From Pyrrhosoma nymphula (Eukaryota; Arthropoda; Insecta; Odonata; Coenagrionidae), in contig OY754332.1 in assembly GCA_963573305.1 (NCBI GenBank), forward strand, positions 52,117,559-52,181,558: a stretch of DNA of 64,000 nucleotides, given 5' to 3'. Positions 35,063-46,418 of the stretch are shown here, piece after piece; position 1 is the first letter of the stretch, and each line of letters begins with the position of its first letter. A model generated the notes under the pieces. It saw nothing but the letters and a program-made list of their open reading frames with translations, had not been told where the DNA came from and made no database searches. A program made the translations under genes and the position numbers.

Positions 35063-36082
35063 ATATCAGCCATTCATTTGCATGGAGAATTTGAATTCCC
35101 GCAGCGACATGGATCCAAGATGGCGGATTTCAAGAGCGTGTCATGACCTGGGTATAGGCACCTTGCCTACGGCTGTATGCATAGTTACGTTAGACTACGC
35201 CTACGGCAGGTTTAAGTAAGTTAGACCGGCGAAGTCGTTGAACTCGTATTCATAGCGCCGCTTTAGCGCTGATCGACTTTAGCCCCGGCAGCTTTAGTCC
35301 GGAGGAAGCTGAACCTATGGAATAATGGTTTAACGTTGAGTTTAAGCTCCGCACGTCACCATTTTTTCTTCAGATGGGTTAATGGGGTGATTGTCAAAAG
35401 TGTTAAGTAATTAATTGCGAGTAATCTCCTCGTTACAGCTAATATAAGGGTAGTATTTTTTGTTAGTCTATCGTTTGGAATATTGTTGGCTTAGTGATTT
35501 TGATTTATACCCACGTAAACAGCTGTATAGGCAGCAGAGTAATGCAATAGTTTCGTTTTCAGGGTAGCTAGTTAATTAATTTAGTTTTTAGTTGATTTAA
35601 TTTATCGGAAAACGGGTTAATTAATTAGCATTTTAACTTAGTAAGTACATTTTTATTAGGTATCATTTTACCCATTGATTAAATTTGTTTTCACTTCGCT
35701 TAGTTGTGTTCTTTATTTACATTTCGTGTGGTGAGTTTTGTTCAATCACGATAATTTTTCATACCTTTCATACCCTGTAACATCCTTTTGTTTACGTTTT
35801 ACATATTTTTTATCGTTCATTTCAATGAAAATTTCGTAAAAATTTCGTAAATAGCTGTAAGTACGTTTTGAAGAATAAGTTATTTTAGTGAATTTATGAT
35901 TTGTGTAGCTATATCCGTGGGTAGATTTAAGGTTTGTTATCATTAAATAGCAATTGGGTTTTATTCTTTTATGTAACTATTTGTGTATTTTTCAGTTCGG
36001 GATAGGTATAACCTAAGTTTAAACGGTACATAGGTACCTAGGAACGATTTTCTTCCAATATTGTACCTACTTGGTGTTTGGC
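35063..36082. other. No gene recognised; GC-richer patch 35090-35360
   Basis: The patch at 35090-35360 has higher GC and motifs such as CCTGGGTATAGGCACCTTGCC and CTACGCCTACGGCAGG. It may be the 5' terminal part or promoter of the Harbinger relic that follows, but no matching terminus was found downstream. Confidence 0.3.
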
Positions 36083-36835
36083 ATGGCTGGGTTAGATTAC
36101 GAAGAATTGTTTGATGATTTAGAGGTGATGGATGATGGGGTGAGGGGAGTTCGGAGAGGGAAGGTGTATTTGGCAAGGTCAGATCCCTTTACCAAATACA
36201 CAGATAGGCAATTCAGGAAGCGTTATCGCTTCACAAAAGCTGGAGTGGAAAGAATCCTGTATAAAGTTGGAAACGACTTATATCGTGGTGCAGCTGGAAA
36301 CAGTGGGAAAGCTGTCTGCCCAATTCTTCAGCTGCCGACTTGAGAACGAGACAGACTTGACAGGGAGCTTGAGTGAGCTCCATTGCATCAGCCAGGCTTC
36401 AACAAGCCGCATTTTGAGAAGGACCTCGCTGGCACTGGCTCACTTGAGACCAGAAGTAATTACTTTCCCTAATTCTACTCGGCATTTGAGAGCATAAATG
36501 GCTGATTTGCATAGAATTAGAAGGTTCCCTAAAGTGAGTGGGTACATAGATTGCACCCATGTCAAAATTATCAATCCGGTAGGAGAGGATGCCCAAGCAT
36601 ACATAAACAGGAAGAATTTTTTCAGTGTTAATGTACAAGTAAGTACATGCATTACAATTCTCTTTGTGCAAAGTGGACAACCTAGTGTAATGGGCTCGTG
36701 AGGTCTGATGTTATTGACACTGAAAACTAAGTTTTTTTCTTAGGTTGTAGCTGGTGCCAATCTGAAGATTAAGAATATTATTGCCAGGTGGAGGGGTAGT
36801 GCTCACGACTCCCGAATGTTCAATTAGTCGAATTT
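36083..36835 (+). pseudogene. Second PIF/Harbinger transposase relic, truncated
   Basis: Starts with an open 86-codon N-terminal part (MAGLDYEELFDDLEV ... FRKRYRFTKAGVERILYKV). A frameshift at about 36300-36340 goes with loss of the segment before the helix-turn-helix. Then LTGSLSELHCISQASTSRIL..TSLALAHL (about 36355-36445) is the helix-turn-helix. After a stop, HRIRRFPKVSGYIDCTHVKI (about 36505-36570) contains the first catalytic Asp. NFFSVNVQ is followed by a GTAAGT donor (36640), and a TTTTTTTCTTAG acceptor (36743) leads into VVAGANLKI...SAHDSRMFN. The second Asp (GDxxY) and the Glu blocks are absent, so no enzyme can be made. It belongs to a different lineage from the intact copy at 46-49 kb. 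Confidence 0.65.
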
Positions 36836-36972
36836 AAAGGGATTGCCCTTAACGTGACTCCTGACTTTCCCCTCCCCTCAATCCCCCTCCTCACCACCTA
36901 CCACCTCCATCCCAACCTCAACGGTTTTCCATTACGCCTTATCAACCTTTTTCATCACCACAGGTATACATA

Positions 36973-38857
36973 CCCACATAGCATGCAAGGTTGCGGCAAG
37001 CTTGCTTGAGTTTTGCCTACGGCTTGCCAAGATTGGCAATATTGATGCAAGCCTGCTGCAAACGTGCCAATATTGTCACGTTCGGTGCAAGCAGAAGGCT
37101 AGTTGCACTCAACCTTCATGGAGTGTGCCAACCTTGCCAACTTTGCTGCAGGACTCTGGCAACTTTGGAATATTTGATTTTGACGATAGAGGGATAGAGC
37201 CGGGTGCATTGATGCTCATTTTTTTGTTGTTAGCGAAGTTAGTAGGAGCCGTTGGTGTGTTTTGTGTCGTTTGTTTATTTGTGATATTTACAACTAATTA
37301 GTAGTTGGATTGCGGTATATTACGTAAATTTGTTTACATTGTCTGCAAGAATAATGAATGGAAGGAAAGAAATTCACAGGTATTATTTAACAATCGTGGT
37401 TCATTAAGAATCTAAGTTCTGAAAACATCCTCTGTACCACATTAAATATTTCGTATCACCTTTCTGTCCATGGACTTTGTGCTACTCCGTTGAAGTTCTG
37501 GAATACTTTTAGGAGCCAAAGGTCGATGTTTTTCCATCCTACTATGAGCTGTTTCAATCGGAAATTTCATGGGAAGCCTACCGTGTAATCAGTGGAACAA
37601 AGGTGTAACCTACGAAAAGTGTGAGCGAAGTCTTGAAAGACGGACGTCACCGATTTCTGGTAAGACAAAACATCAATCCTCTCCTGTTCTTTTAAGCATC
37701 GTTAATTTAACTTGTAAGCTTTGTTTGGTATAGAAAATTCATGCGGGATTCTTTGCGTATGAAATCGTAACATCATCATTCCTACTTTTCAGAATAAGTA
37801 TTGAAGCGAGGCTCACGGCTATAAGGATGGAACCGCAGCAGGAACACTATAATTTGGGAGAGAATTCGCAGTGCCATAAAAACCTATTACTACTTCATTT
37901 CAATAGGTAATAATGTAAACAAATTACCCTTGAATATGCTGTGAAATTAGCAAAATGAACTATTCTCATTCGAATGGTGTTTGTTTTTGTGGTGTGCAGC
38001 AGTTGAAGGAAAGCATCATATGATTCAACTTTTATTTAATTTGTTAAGTATTTTACATTTGTGATTTTATGTATGCTATTCCAGTGATAAGAGGAATAAA
38101 AGTTGTAAATATTTAATTAAAGTTTACAATTATTTTAAGTCCAACAATGCAGTCTCTGCATTCTCAAGGTTAGGCAATGCCTCAGCAGCAGGACCGATTT
38201 TGCTTTTTGATACATCGGAAAATATGGCGACCGACTGGAAATATTGTCAAGTTTGTTAATTGTAGTAATAGCTGACTTCCACGTCAACTTTTGCTGGTGT
38301 TAGTGATACCTACTTTTGCTGGTGTTAGTGAAACGTGTGCTTCAATTAAACATTATTTGGCCCAAGTATTTACCTTTTCAGCATTTTTAGAAGTCATTTT
38401 TAGGTTACGGCAGGTTTCAGTCTTGCATGAAGCTTGCACAGGGCTTGCCTGAAACTTGCAGTGCAATATTGCAGCAAGCTTTCAGCAGGTGCAGTAGTCA
38501 GATTGCAGCAAGCTTGCTGCAAGCTTACATTAGGTTTCAGTCTTGCATGAAGCTTGCACAGGGCTTGCCTGAAACTTGCAGTGCAATATTGCAGCAAGCT
38601 TGCAGCAGGTGCAGTTGTCAGATTGCAGCAAGCTTGCTGCAAGCTTACATTAGGTTTCAGTCTTGCATGAAGCTTGCACAGGGCTTGCCTGAAACTTGCA
38701 GTGCAATATTGCAGCAAGCTTGCAGCAGGTGCAGTAGTCAGATTGCAGCAAGCTTGCTGCAAGCTTACATTTTGCAAATGCAAGCTTGCTGCAAGCTTGC
38801 TATCTTGCAATGACAAGCTTGCTGCAGGCTTGCAGCAAGCTTGCTTTGCTATGTGGG
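36973..38857. mobile_element. AAGCTT-rich TIR element, 1.9 kb, non-autonomous
   Basis: The left end CCCACATAGCATGCAAGG and the right end, in reverse CCCACATAGCAAAGCAAGC, match over the first 11 bp and share GCAAG just after. TA lies directly outside both ends (36971-36972, 38858-38859). The ends fit CCCA-N3-AGCA. Both flanks are crowded with GCAAGCTTGC and TTGGCAA/TTGCCAA palindromes, including a three-copy 120-bp array (38411-38770). The middle (37200-38390) is ordinary AT-rich DNA without a transposase frame. Open frames across the array on both strands are artefacts. Confidence 0.6.
38411..38770. repeat. Three tandem 120-bp units rich in GCAAGCTTGC
   Basis: Copies begin with AGGTTTCAGTCTTGCATGAA at about 38411, 38531 and 38651, and are almost identical (one T/G change and one A/T change between copies seen). 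Each unit contains about four AAGCTT sites within inverted GCA/TGC context. Long open frames on both strands (188 and 128 codons) arise from the 120-bp period being divisible by three. Confidence 0.9.
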
Positions 38858-38859
38858 TA

Positions 38860-40847
38860 CCTACTGATATTTGTAATGTAAACTGAAGATGCTGTACAGC
38901 AGTAAAAACTGGGTCGTGAAATAAAATACTTATGTGGAATATCAGAGTTTTTTCATCTCTTCTCAATGTGGAAAGATAAAAAAAGCCAAGCCTGAGACAG
39001 TCTTCTTCATAATCTCACCCAGAAGATTCCTAACCTCGCACACACCATGAGACAGTAGAAGTATTTTTGTATTCCTTTCCAGTCATAGATCGATGTATAC
39101 TATAAATAACAGTAATCGAGTCAAAATCGAGCAAATTAACCTCCTGACATTGCGTCCAACGTTGAGTGGCAATCAACAAGCTTCATTTATTTCGTTCTAT
39201 ATGGTCATCTTGACTTAGCTTCCTACTATTAGTTCACTTTTGATAAATATGATATTTTACTTCTGGTGAATCGTCTGTCTGGCTATCAAATGAATTTGGA
39301 AGACGCTCAAAGAGCTGAGGAATATAAGGAATTCCAGAAATAATGAAAAGTGAAGTTTCAAGTTGTGCTGGTATGTTCTCAAATGAGAAAAAAATAATAA
39401 ATCATGAGATGAACAAAACGAAATGAAAAAATAATGTTGAGCTAGTAACATTAAATCCGCTGTCGATAAAAAATTATTATCATTTTTTAACCGGCATTAC
39501 ATATGCAGTTGCCTGGGCAAACATCTATGTTTGTTTGTCTGTAAATGTTATTCATTTTCATTTGCTCCGAGTTCAGCCGTCTCAATGAGGAAAACAAGAT
39601 ATCTTATCAACATAAATTAAAAAAAAACAAAATTCCGAAGAAATAGAGTGATGAGAAATGGCACTGTAATTGATGAAATATGAGAGAGCTTTGATGGTGA
39701 GTGAATAGCACTTCAAGTGTAGCACTCTGTCCAGTTGTGGGATAAATTTTTCTATGCACCGCAATGGATACCATAACAAAGATTATATATACGATATATG
39801 CTACCATAACAACGATAACAAAGAAAGTTACTGTTCCTTGTGTGCAATTTGTGAATGTCAGTTGTGTTTGAAATGGAGGAATTCAGACATAGACGAACGA
39901 ACGAACATAGTATGGACGAATTCTCTCACGAATTTGAAGAAATTCGACATAAGTTGCGGGTTTCAGTTCTTGGGAAGCCGCGGTAGTGCGTGATTGTCGA
40001 AGGAAGGTTATAACTTGCATGTATCTTCCTACTATAAAGACGTATGGACCAGATTTTCCGAAGAAGGAAGCGTTTTTGTAAAACCACATTGCTATCCACG
40101 GCAGAGGATATATGAGCCCGCTCACATTTTGTTTTTTTTCGTGGATGCAACAAGAAGTAGGGATTTCAAATTGAAAGGTCGTACTATGCTTGCAAAGCAG
40201 GGTAAATAAAATAAAATATATTTACTTTAGAGCCGCAAATTTCTAGATTTTATTTTAAATTCAAGCTTCGCGATTCATTTTCATCCTGATTAATAGGTAT
40301 CATACAGAAAAGTAGTTTGAGTGATCAGTTTTGTTGAAACATCTCCATTAATGTTCTTCCGTCATTGATGAAAGTTGCTAATAAACGAAGGCATCAAGTT
40401 GATGTATTTTAGAACACATTTTTCATTTCATGATGTCGTATAAGAAAATATTATGCTAATGGGGTTCAACCTAACATTTATCAACGTGAAAATATTCATG
40501 TGCGCTACTTTTTTAGGTATACTTTTCTGACGCAGCTGTGATGTGCACCAAAGCTGAGCCGAGGAACCAATATTTAAGAATGAGTTGAAATTTAATGTCG
40601 TATTTATAAGAGAAGTAAACGTATTAATAATTTCTTGAAACTCGATTTCAGGCTTGGTAAATGCACCACACATTTGGTTTTTTTTACTTAATGTGTCATT
40701 TGGCGAAGTGAAGCTGAATACCGATGGTGTGGCAGTTTTTTTTTAATTTCCTCCGGGACAAGACTTCTCTTAAGTCCGAAGGCAAAAAATCTCGAGAGCA
40801 CGCCCGCATGGATGATGAAATCTTGTGTGTTGTTGCCGTGAAATAAG
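38860..40847. other. No gene recognised
   Basis: AT-rich; open frames up to 81 codons lack known motifs. No transposon ends were identified before the gypsy LTR at 40848. Confidence 0.4.
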
Positions 40848-41057
40848 TAACACCAACTAATTTCGGTTTGGCCTTTTTATTAGGGTAAGGCCCGAGCGAC
40901 TACACCGTTAAGTTCACACAGTAAGACTTCCCACATTCGTAAATGTCTTCGCCTTTTATAGCCGCTGACTCGGGTCGCTTATCGCCAGCTCCGCGTCCTT
41001 GGCGCCGCTACCTTTCCGGCGTTCCTGTTAACTGGGCCTCCACGCGAACCCGCCACA
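40848..41057 (-). repeat. Gypsy 3' LTR (left copy)
   Basis: In element orientation it starts TGTGGCGGGTTCGCG and ends GGTGTTA. Directly before it, in element orientation, lies AGAAGGAGAGA, a good polypurine tract for plus-strand priming. The copy matches 50444-50653 except at four positions. Confidence 0.75.
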
Positions 41058-41220
41058 TCTCTCCTTCTGAAAAATGCCAAACAAAAACAAGGGAAGGGAA
41101 AACAACTAAGGGGCATATCTCTGTGGGGGACGCACAAGTCGTCCGTATCTCGTCCGGACTAATCCCGTCTCCGGTGGGCTGTCGCTCTCCGATGTGGTCT
41201 CGAGGTCTGGGAATACCGGC

Positions 41221-41521
41221 TCATAATCTTCCGATGTAGGTACTCGGCAGCCGTTCTGCTAGGGTCAGCGCCACCCGATTCCTCCTGATGACTCCGCCAC
41301 GTGTTTTAATCAGATAGGACCGGGGATGGCCCGACTCTCCGACAACCGTTCCATACTCCCGACGATCTCTCACCCAAACCGCGGCTCCTGCAGTCAACAG
41401 GGGTAGTTCTTTGGTCCGGTGTAGTCGGTCGTAGTTCCTCTTCCGCCTCTCCATGATGACCTTATTCTTATCCTTTACGGCCGTAAGGCTGGGCCATTTG
41501 GGATTCAACTTCCTGGGACAC
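41221..41521 (-). pseudogene. Gypsy integrase, C-terminal part
   Basis: An open minus-strand frame reads PRKLNPKWPS ... MERRKRNYDRLHRTKELPLL ... VWVRDR ... RSYLIKTRGGVIRRNRVAL. This is the C-terminal tail of a Ty3/gypsy integrase: YDR.H..K.LP, VW.rD, PRSY.V.T and RRNR. The frame continues upstream across the 3-bp duplication of the Harbinger insertion into the N-terminal part at 49837-50430. It lies about 165 bp from the 3' LTR, the expected place. Confidence 0.7.
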
Positions 41522-41524
41522 AAT

Positions 41525-41558
41525 GGGCGCATTCAGGGGACGGAGCGCTCCGGGAGCG
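41525..41558 (+). repeat. Harbinger left terminal inverted repeat
   Basis: 34 bp, starting GGGCGCATTCAGGGG and containing the palindrome GAGCGCTC; exact inverted match to 49800-49833. It is the expected transposase binding and cleavage site. Confidence 0.9.
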
Positions 41559-42833
41559 CTCAGCCAAAATTCCAGGAATTCCCCCTGAATGCGACCGCTA
41601 CGTAGCCGATCCGACGGAACGGTCGGCCATTTTACGGAGCGGTCTTTTGGGCCGCTACCTGCACTGAGCGCTCGGTGACCGGCGCGATTTTTCAAATTTC
41701 TTCTGCTACTCGGCGCTGATGTCTTCGCGTGACTCATCCTTGCATGCTTGCATATTACGGCTTCCGGAGCTGTACTTTGGTCTTTACAAGCTTGAAGCCG
41801 TAGGTTGAAGACGTTCAAGTGAAGCCATAGGACAGCATGGAGAATAAGGAGACGACTGTGATGTACTCCATCAATGGAATGGCGTACTCAGTTGTGGGTA
41901 CCCATGACTTGCACCGAAGGATGGAGTCAGGTAGGATAATGTATTATATTATTTTATATTGGGTTTGAAGACGACAATTTTTATTTGTGAATTAAACTTA
42001 TGTGGAGTTGGAGTTGTATCTCATTGTTCGATTTCAAATAGTCCTATCCTGTGAATGTCGATGAGATGTGATATGCTACTTAAGTATTTAAATTTCTTTA
42101 TTAGTTAAATTAGTTAGCAAAAATAGAAAGTCCTGTGGTAGAGAATGTAGTAGAACCTGGCCACGTGGTGGAAGAATTGCAAATAGGTTGAGTTTTCCCG
42201 AAGTTCATTCATTATCCTGTGAAGTTTAGTGTATGCTATGCTACTTAATTAGTAGTAGGTGTTTTTTTTTTTTAATTAATGACATGTGATGATGCAAATA
42301 CTAGACATACGTTCCTGCTCTTCCCACAGCCGTTCACTGAGTACGCAACATTGATATAGTGACTTAAGTTGAAGTGGATTACAGTTTATGTAGTTCTACA
42401 AGTAATTTGTCTTTTTAATTTCTTCATTGGGGCTATAGTTTATCTTTACGCGTTGCATTACCGTTGAACACCATTGAACGTTGAATTAGTTCAAAATATG
42501 TCATTGTTTGTATATGCATGCGTGTTAATGCATTTCAAATTACCGAGATTAAATTTAATGTGTGGAATGAGCAGCATACTCGACTCATGCTGGGTTTAAA
42601 TTCTCTGGGAAGTTGTGGGCACTGTTATATCGGCTGGGAAAGGTGAAGGTTGTGGACGTGGTAATTTGATATTCTTTGCATGCATTGTCGGGTATATATC
42701 GATTTAAATACTCTTTTTATCTTTTTCATATATTTTGGGGAATATATAGGTACATAACGATAATGTTACGTATTATAACGATTGATTTCACATCATTTAT
42801 AGATCCTGAGTATGCTGTAAAATTCTGCCTCCA

Positions 42834-44340
42834 TGGAGAAGAATGTGAGGGAGGACGAAGCTGAGAACGATTCGGGTAAGTACACATGTAGCAATCCTAT
42901 GACATTTTTTATAGTATTGTGCTAAGTCATCACTGGTTTTTCTTCATTGTCGCTTCCCACGTTTATCACAAAATAGTTTATTGCTGACGTAGGATTGCAT
43001 CTTTTGCTTTGTTTGTGCGTTGTTGCTGTATTTGTGATCATTAATCAGTGAAATAGTAACAATTACAACTTAATTAAATCACTACCACTGTGATCCATGG
43101 TTGTTTTCAATTGTATGTTCTTGATTTCCTGTATGAGGGCAGTTCTGAGAGTATATTGCTTGTCTTTTGCTTAAATAAAAGTCACTATTTAGGCATACAA
43201 TACTTCCTGCTATCCCTGATTGTGACTTTCCATGAAAAAAGACCTTTTGTTTGCTTACTAGGCCAACAGCTTGATTTCTTGGAGAATTAGGATGCAGACT
43301 ATTTCTGCTTAAATGTTTCCTCTGTACAAATTCTCAGTATTCTCCTTACTCTTGATCTCTAAATGCTCTTCATTCTGATTTTGTAGTGATCCAGATCATT
43401 CGCTTCATTTCCCTTTCTTCTTGATACACCCTCTTACCATTGACATCTATCTTTATTGTCTAACTATGCTAGTTCATGTAGATTACTTTACCTATCAGTA
43501 TGTGACAAAGTGCAGCATTGATGTTAAAATGTGACCTTCATGATAGCTTGGTGGCTCCGTAGCCATTGACAAACTTAATGTTTGCTGGAAAGTGAGTGGA
43601 GATAGTGAAAGTTGGTTGTTTTCCAGTTGCTCTGTGATTTATGCATTTATGGAAATAACAAATGTATAGCACAAGATGGTCTGTTTGATGTCCAGTATTT
43701 CTCAGTTCCTCCAATTCTCTTCATAACAGGCACAAACTTCCAGTGGGACAAAAAAACCACCCTTCTGCTACTGGTGGAGTACCAGAAGAGGGTGAACCAC
43801 TTCCGGGTTCCCAAGATGAAGAAGAGGGAATTGTGGGCGGAAATTTCTAACAATTTCCGCGCCCAGGGGTATGGGGTGACCTGGGAGGCCCTAGATAAAA
43901 AGTTCCGGAACTTAAAGAAAACCTACACTAATATCAGTGGTAATAACAAGGCCTCAAGCTCTGGGAGAAATTCCATACGGTGGGAGTACTACGACATATT
44001 CCACGACATAATGAAGAAAGATGAGACTATCATTCTGCCTCAATTGGTGGGCAATGGGGTGCAGCAGAGATTGGCCCATGAAAGTACCAGCCAGTTCCAG
44101 CCTGAGGTTCTTGAAGAAAGGCTTGTTGCGTGGGAGGAAAGGGAGCTGCCAGGCACTAGCGGTACTCCCACTGCTCCTCCATCGAGGTGGAGGAGGCTGA
44201 GTGAGTACCGCAGTGCCTACGAGGAGGTGGAGAGGGCGAAACTGGAGGTGATGAGGGAATTCACTGAGGAGTTGAAGTTAAGCAACAGACTGACGAAGGA
44301 GAGGAATGAAATGATACGAAAATATTTAGATAAAAAATAA
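42834..44340 (+). CDS. Harbinger Myb/SANT-like DNA-binding protein (two coding exons)
   Basis: Predicted coding sequence joins 42834-42876 (MEKNVREDEAENDS) to 43730-44340, across a GTAAGT donor at 42877 and a CATAACAG acceptor ending at 43729, giving about 217 residues. Residues 17-100 (FQWDKKTTLLLLVEYQK...ELWAEI...YGVTWEALDKKFRNLKK.Y) form a Myb/SANT-like trihelix with the expected spaced tryptophans. The C-terminus (about 165-217) is a charged, probably coiled-coil helix (SAYEEVERAKLEVM...ERNEMIRKYLDKK). In PIF/Harbinger elements this protein binds the ends and helps the transposase enter the nucleus. A polyadenylation-like ATTAAA lies at 44492. An upstream exon (41837-41930, GTAGG donor) spliced to a TAG acceptor at 42803 would give a 51-codon frame that overlaps the main start; it may be leader. 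Splice sites are inferred from consensus only. Confidence 0.75.
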
Positions 44341-45329
44341 TTTTGTGTTCTTAGTGTTCTTAATGTAATATTTGCATAGTTTCTCAGAATGTATTTCTAT
44401 GTTCTTAAGTGTTCTGAAGTGAGAATTAATTCTCTTTGTTGTAATATAATATTTATTTCTACGGCGTTAACCCATGTATTATTTTATGTATATTAAACTA
44501 TTTGTGCAAAATACATTATATATAATGAAGAATGCAATTGTTTATTTTCATAATGCTTTGCACATAACTTTCCTTGCTTTGGAGTTAAGCTTGTTTTAAA
44601 GTCTTCCACTCTTTTTCCCCTATGGAAACTCTCCCCAACTTCTGTGGAATGGTTTGTTTCGTTTTATTTATGGAGGGTTATCTTTACTTTTACAATGAAT
44701 TCATAATCATGGGCAAGTCTAATACTAGGTAAGTAATGATATCATGAATTACATCTGTATTTATCCCCAATAATAGTAACCGATGCCTACCTTCATGTCC
44801 TGCATTAGGTGCATAGTTTCGATATTTTAAATGTTTCCAGCACTAGACTCCCAATGCGTTCTTGTCTTACCTACAGTAAACTTTCTCTTGCTGCTAATGT
44901 TATCTTACGACTTTAAATTTTTATTGCTGCATCCAGGTTAGCGTTGTTAAAGAAACAATTTCAAACCTTGCTGCCTTGGGGAAATATTTCATTAGGTTTT
45001 GCCTAGGTTTTTCATTGATCATATTTTTACAAGGAAGTGCATCTAGTATTCAACCAGGATAGCAGTTTTATTTCTAAGGGGCATCACATATGAGGCTTAT
45101 CTTCCCTTTGCTTCTGTAACTTGAACACCTTTCAATTTGAAGTGGATAGTAATAGTGGACATAAATTCTTTAAATTTATCTTTGATGTCAGTTGCAGAGT
45201 AAATCTCATCCCACATTTTGTGAGAGATATTTCAAACATTGGAGTGGGTAATTGTCAAAGGTTCTTTTACAGAAGTAGTGTGGGATTTCATTAGAGGAGA
45301 TATTTTGACACAAATGAGAAGTAAGGTAA

Positions 45330-45545
45330 ATGGTGGTTAGACAGGCCACCTGGAGAGTGATAAGCACAAAAGATAGCATAGTACGTGATAGAATTATTAT
45401 TCAGCTTTGCAGTACAGCATTCAATCACATCCTACGACCACTACGGAGGGAATACGAAGCTCCTGAAGAGGTTCTACAAGTGACACCTGCGGGTAGAGAC
45501 ACTGTAGAACCTAGGTATAACTTGAGACCTAGGGTTAGACGTTAG
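45330..45545 (+). other. Short open frame ending in RYNLRPRVRR
   Basis: A 71-codon open frame inside the Harbinger element. Its last third (EVLQVTPAGRDTVEPRYNLRPRVRR) resembles the C-terminal YNLRPR tail of retroelement polyproteins. The start and any function are not supported; it probably belongs to a retroelement fragment next to the LINE piece at 45576. Confidence 0.25.
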
Positions 45546-45575
45546 TCAAACCCTCAATACCTTTTAGTCTCGAGG

Positions 45576-45845
45576 TTGCCTTTGTTTTGGGTAGAACAAG
45601 CAGCGCTTTTGAAGTGACCTCTGGGGTAAGACAAGGAGATGCTCTCTCAGCTGTGCTATTAAACTTGGTTTTGCACAAGTCAATGAAAGAAGTGACGATT
45701 AAGTATTGGAAATGACGATTTTGAGGGCGTCAGACAATTTAACTACCTTGGAGTAATAGTAAATAATGGAAATAAGATCTCTGAGGAGATAAATCAAAGG
45801 GCAATGCAAGGTAACAAGGCCTATTTTGGGATCTGCATTGTACAT
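45576..45845 (+). pseudogene. LINE RT fragment inside the Harbinger element
   Basis: FEVTSGVRQGDALSAVLLNLVLHKSMKEV (about 45610-45695) is the RT domain-B region (GVRQGDxLSxxLFN). A few bases later FEGVRQFNYLGVIVNN..KISEEINQRAMQGNKAYFGI (about 45720-45835) is the thumb region. The YxDD segment between them is missing. The fragment may have been carried by the transposon or inserted into it. It differs in type from the other LINE relics in the window. Confidence 0.55.
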
Positions 45846-45944
45846 GGTACAACCTGTACTAAGAAAATGAATTGATCAGACTTGTATGTATGATAAATGT
45901 ATTTTGAAGTAAGTATATGGCAGTACATAGCAATATACATAGCA

Positions 45945-46314
45945 TGTTACAACAAAATAAATTGATATACATAGTAATACATTTAAAAAAAATTAACTGT
46001 GGAATATGTTAGAACAAAATTAATTCATCAGAGAATGCAATACAGAATTTCAAAGTTAGTGGCAACTATAGTATAAGTGGCAACAGTATTATATAAAATA
46101 AAGGAAACTGTACAATATGTTACAACAAAATAAATTGATATACATAGTAATACATTTAAAAAACATTAACTGCGGAATGTGTAAAAACAAAATGAATTCA
46201 TCAGAGAATGCAATACAGAATTTCAAAGTTAGTGGCAACTATAGTATAAGTGGCAACAGTAATATATAAAATAAAAGAAACTGTACAATATGTTACAACA
46301 AAATAAATTGATAA
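45945..46314. repeat. Tandem repeat, about 174-bp unit, 2.1 copies
   Basis: GTTACAACAAAATAAATTGA starts units at 45945, 46119 and 46292; the last is partial. The first two copies are about 96% alike, with shared blocks such as TTTCAAAGTTAGTGGCAACT. It lies just downstream of the transposase stop codon (46419-46421), so it may form part of its 3' untranslated region or terminator zone. Confidence 0.85.
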
Positions 46315-46418
46315 GTCTAGGTATAACCTAGTGGAGAAGCCCTACGATATATCTTCTCTTCACCTGCCCAAGTTGGTGCCCATCCCTTTCCTGGGGGACT
46401 ATTTCTGCATCTCTCCCC

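Noticed and set aside
38400..38966. 188-codon minus and 128-codon plus open frames
   Set aside because: Both read through the 120-bp tandem array, whose length is divisible by three; repeated peptides such as SLQQACC and QGLPETCSAI are artefacts.
40943..41239. 98-codon frame, matched by a 99-codon frame at 50539
   Set aside because: Both start inside the gypsy LTR on the strand opposite the element; the shared first half is LTR sequence, and the second halves differ.
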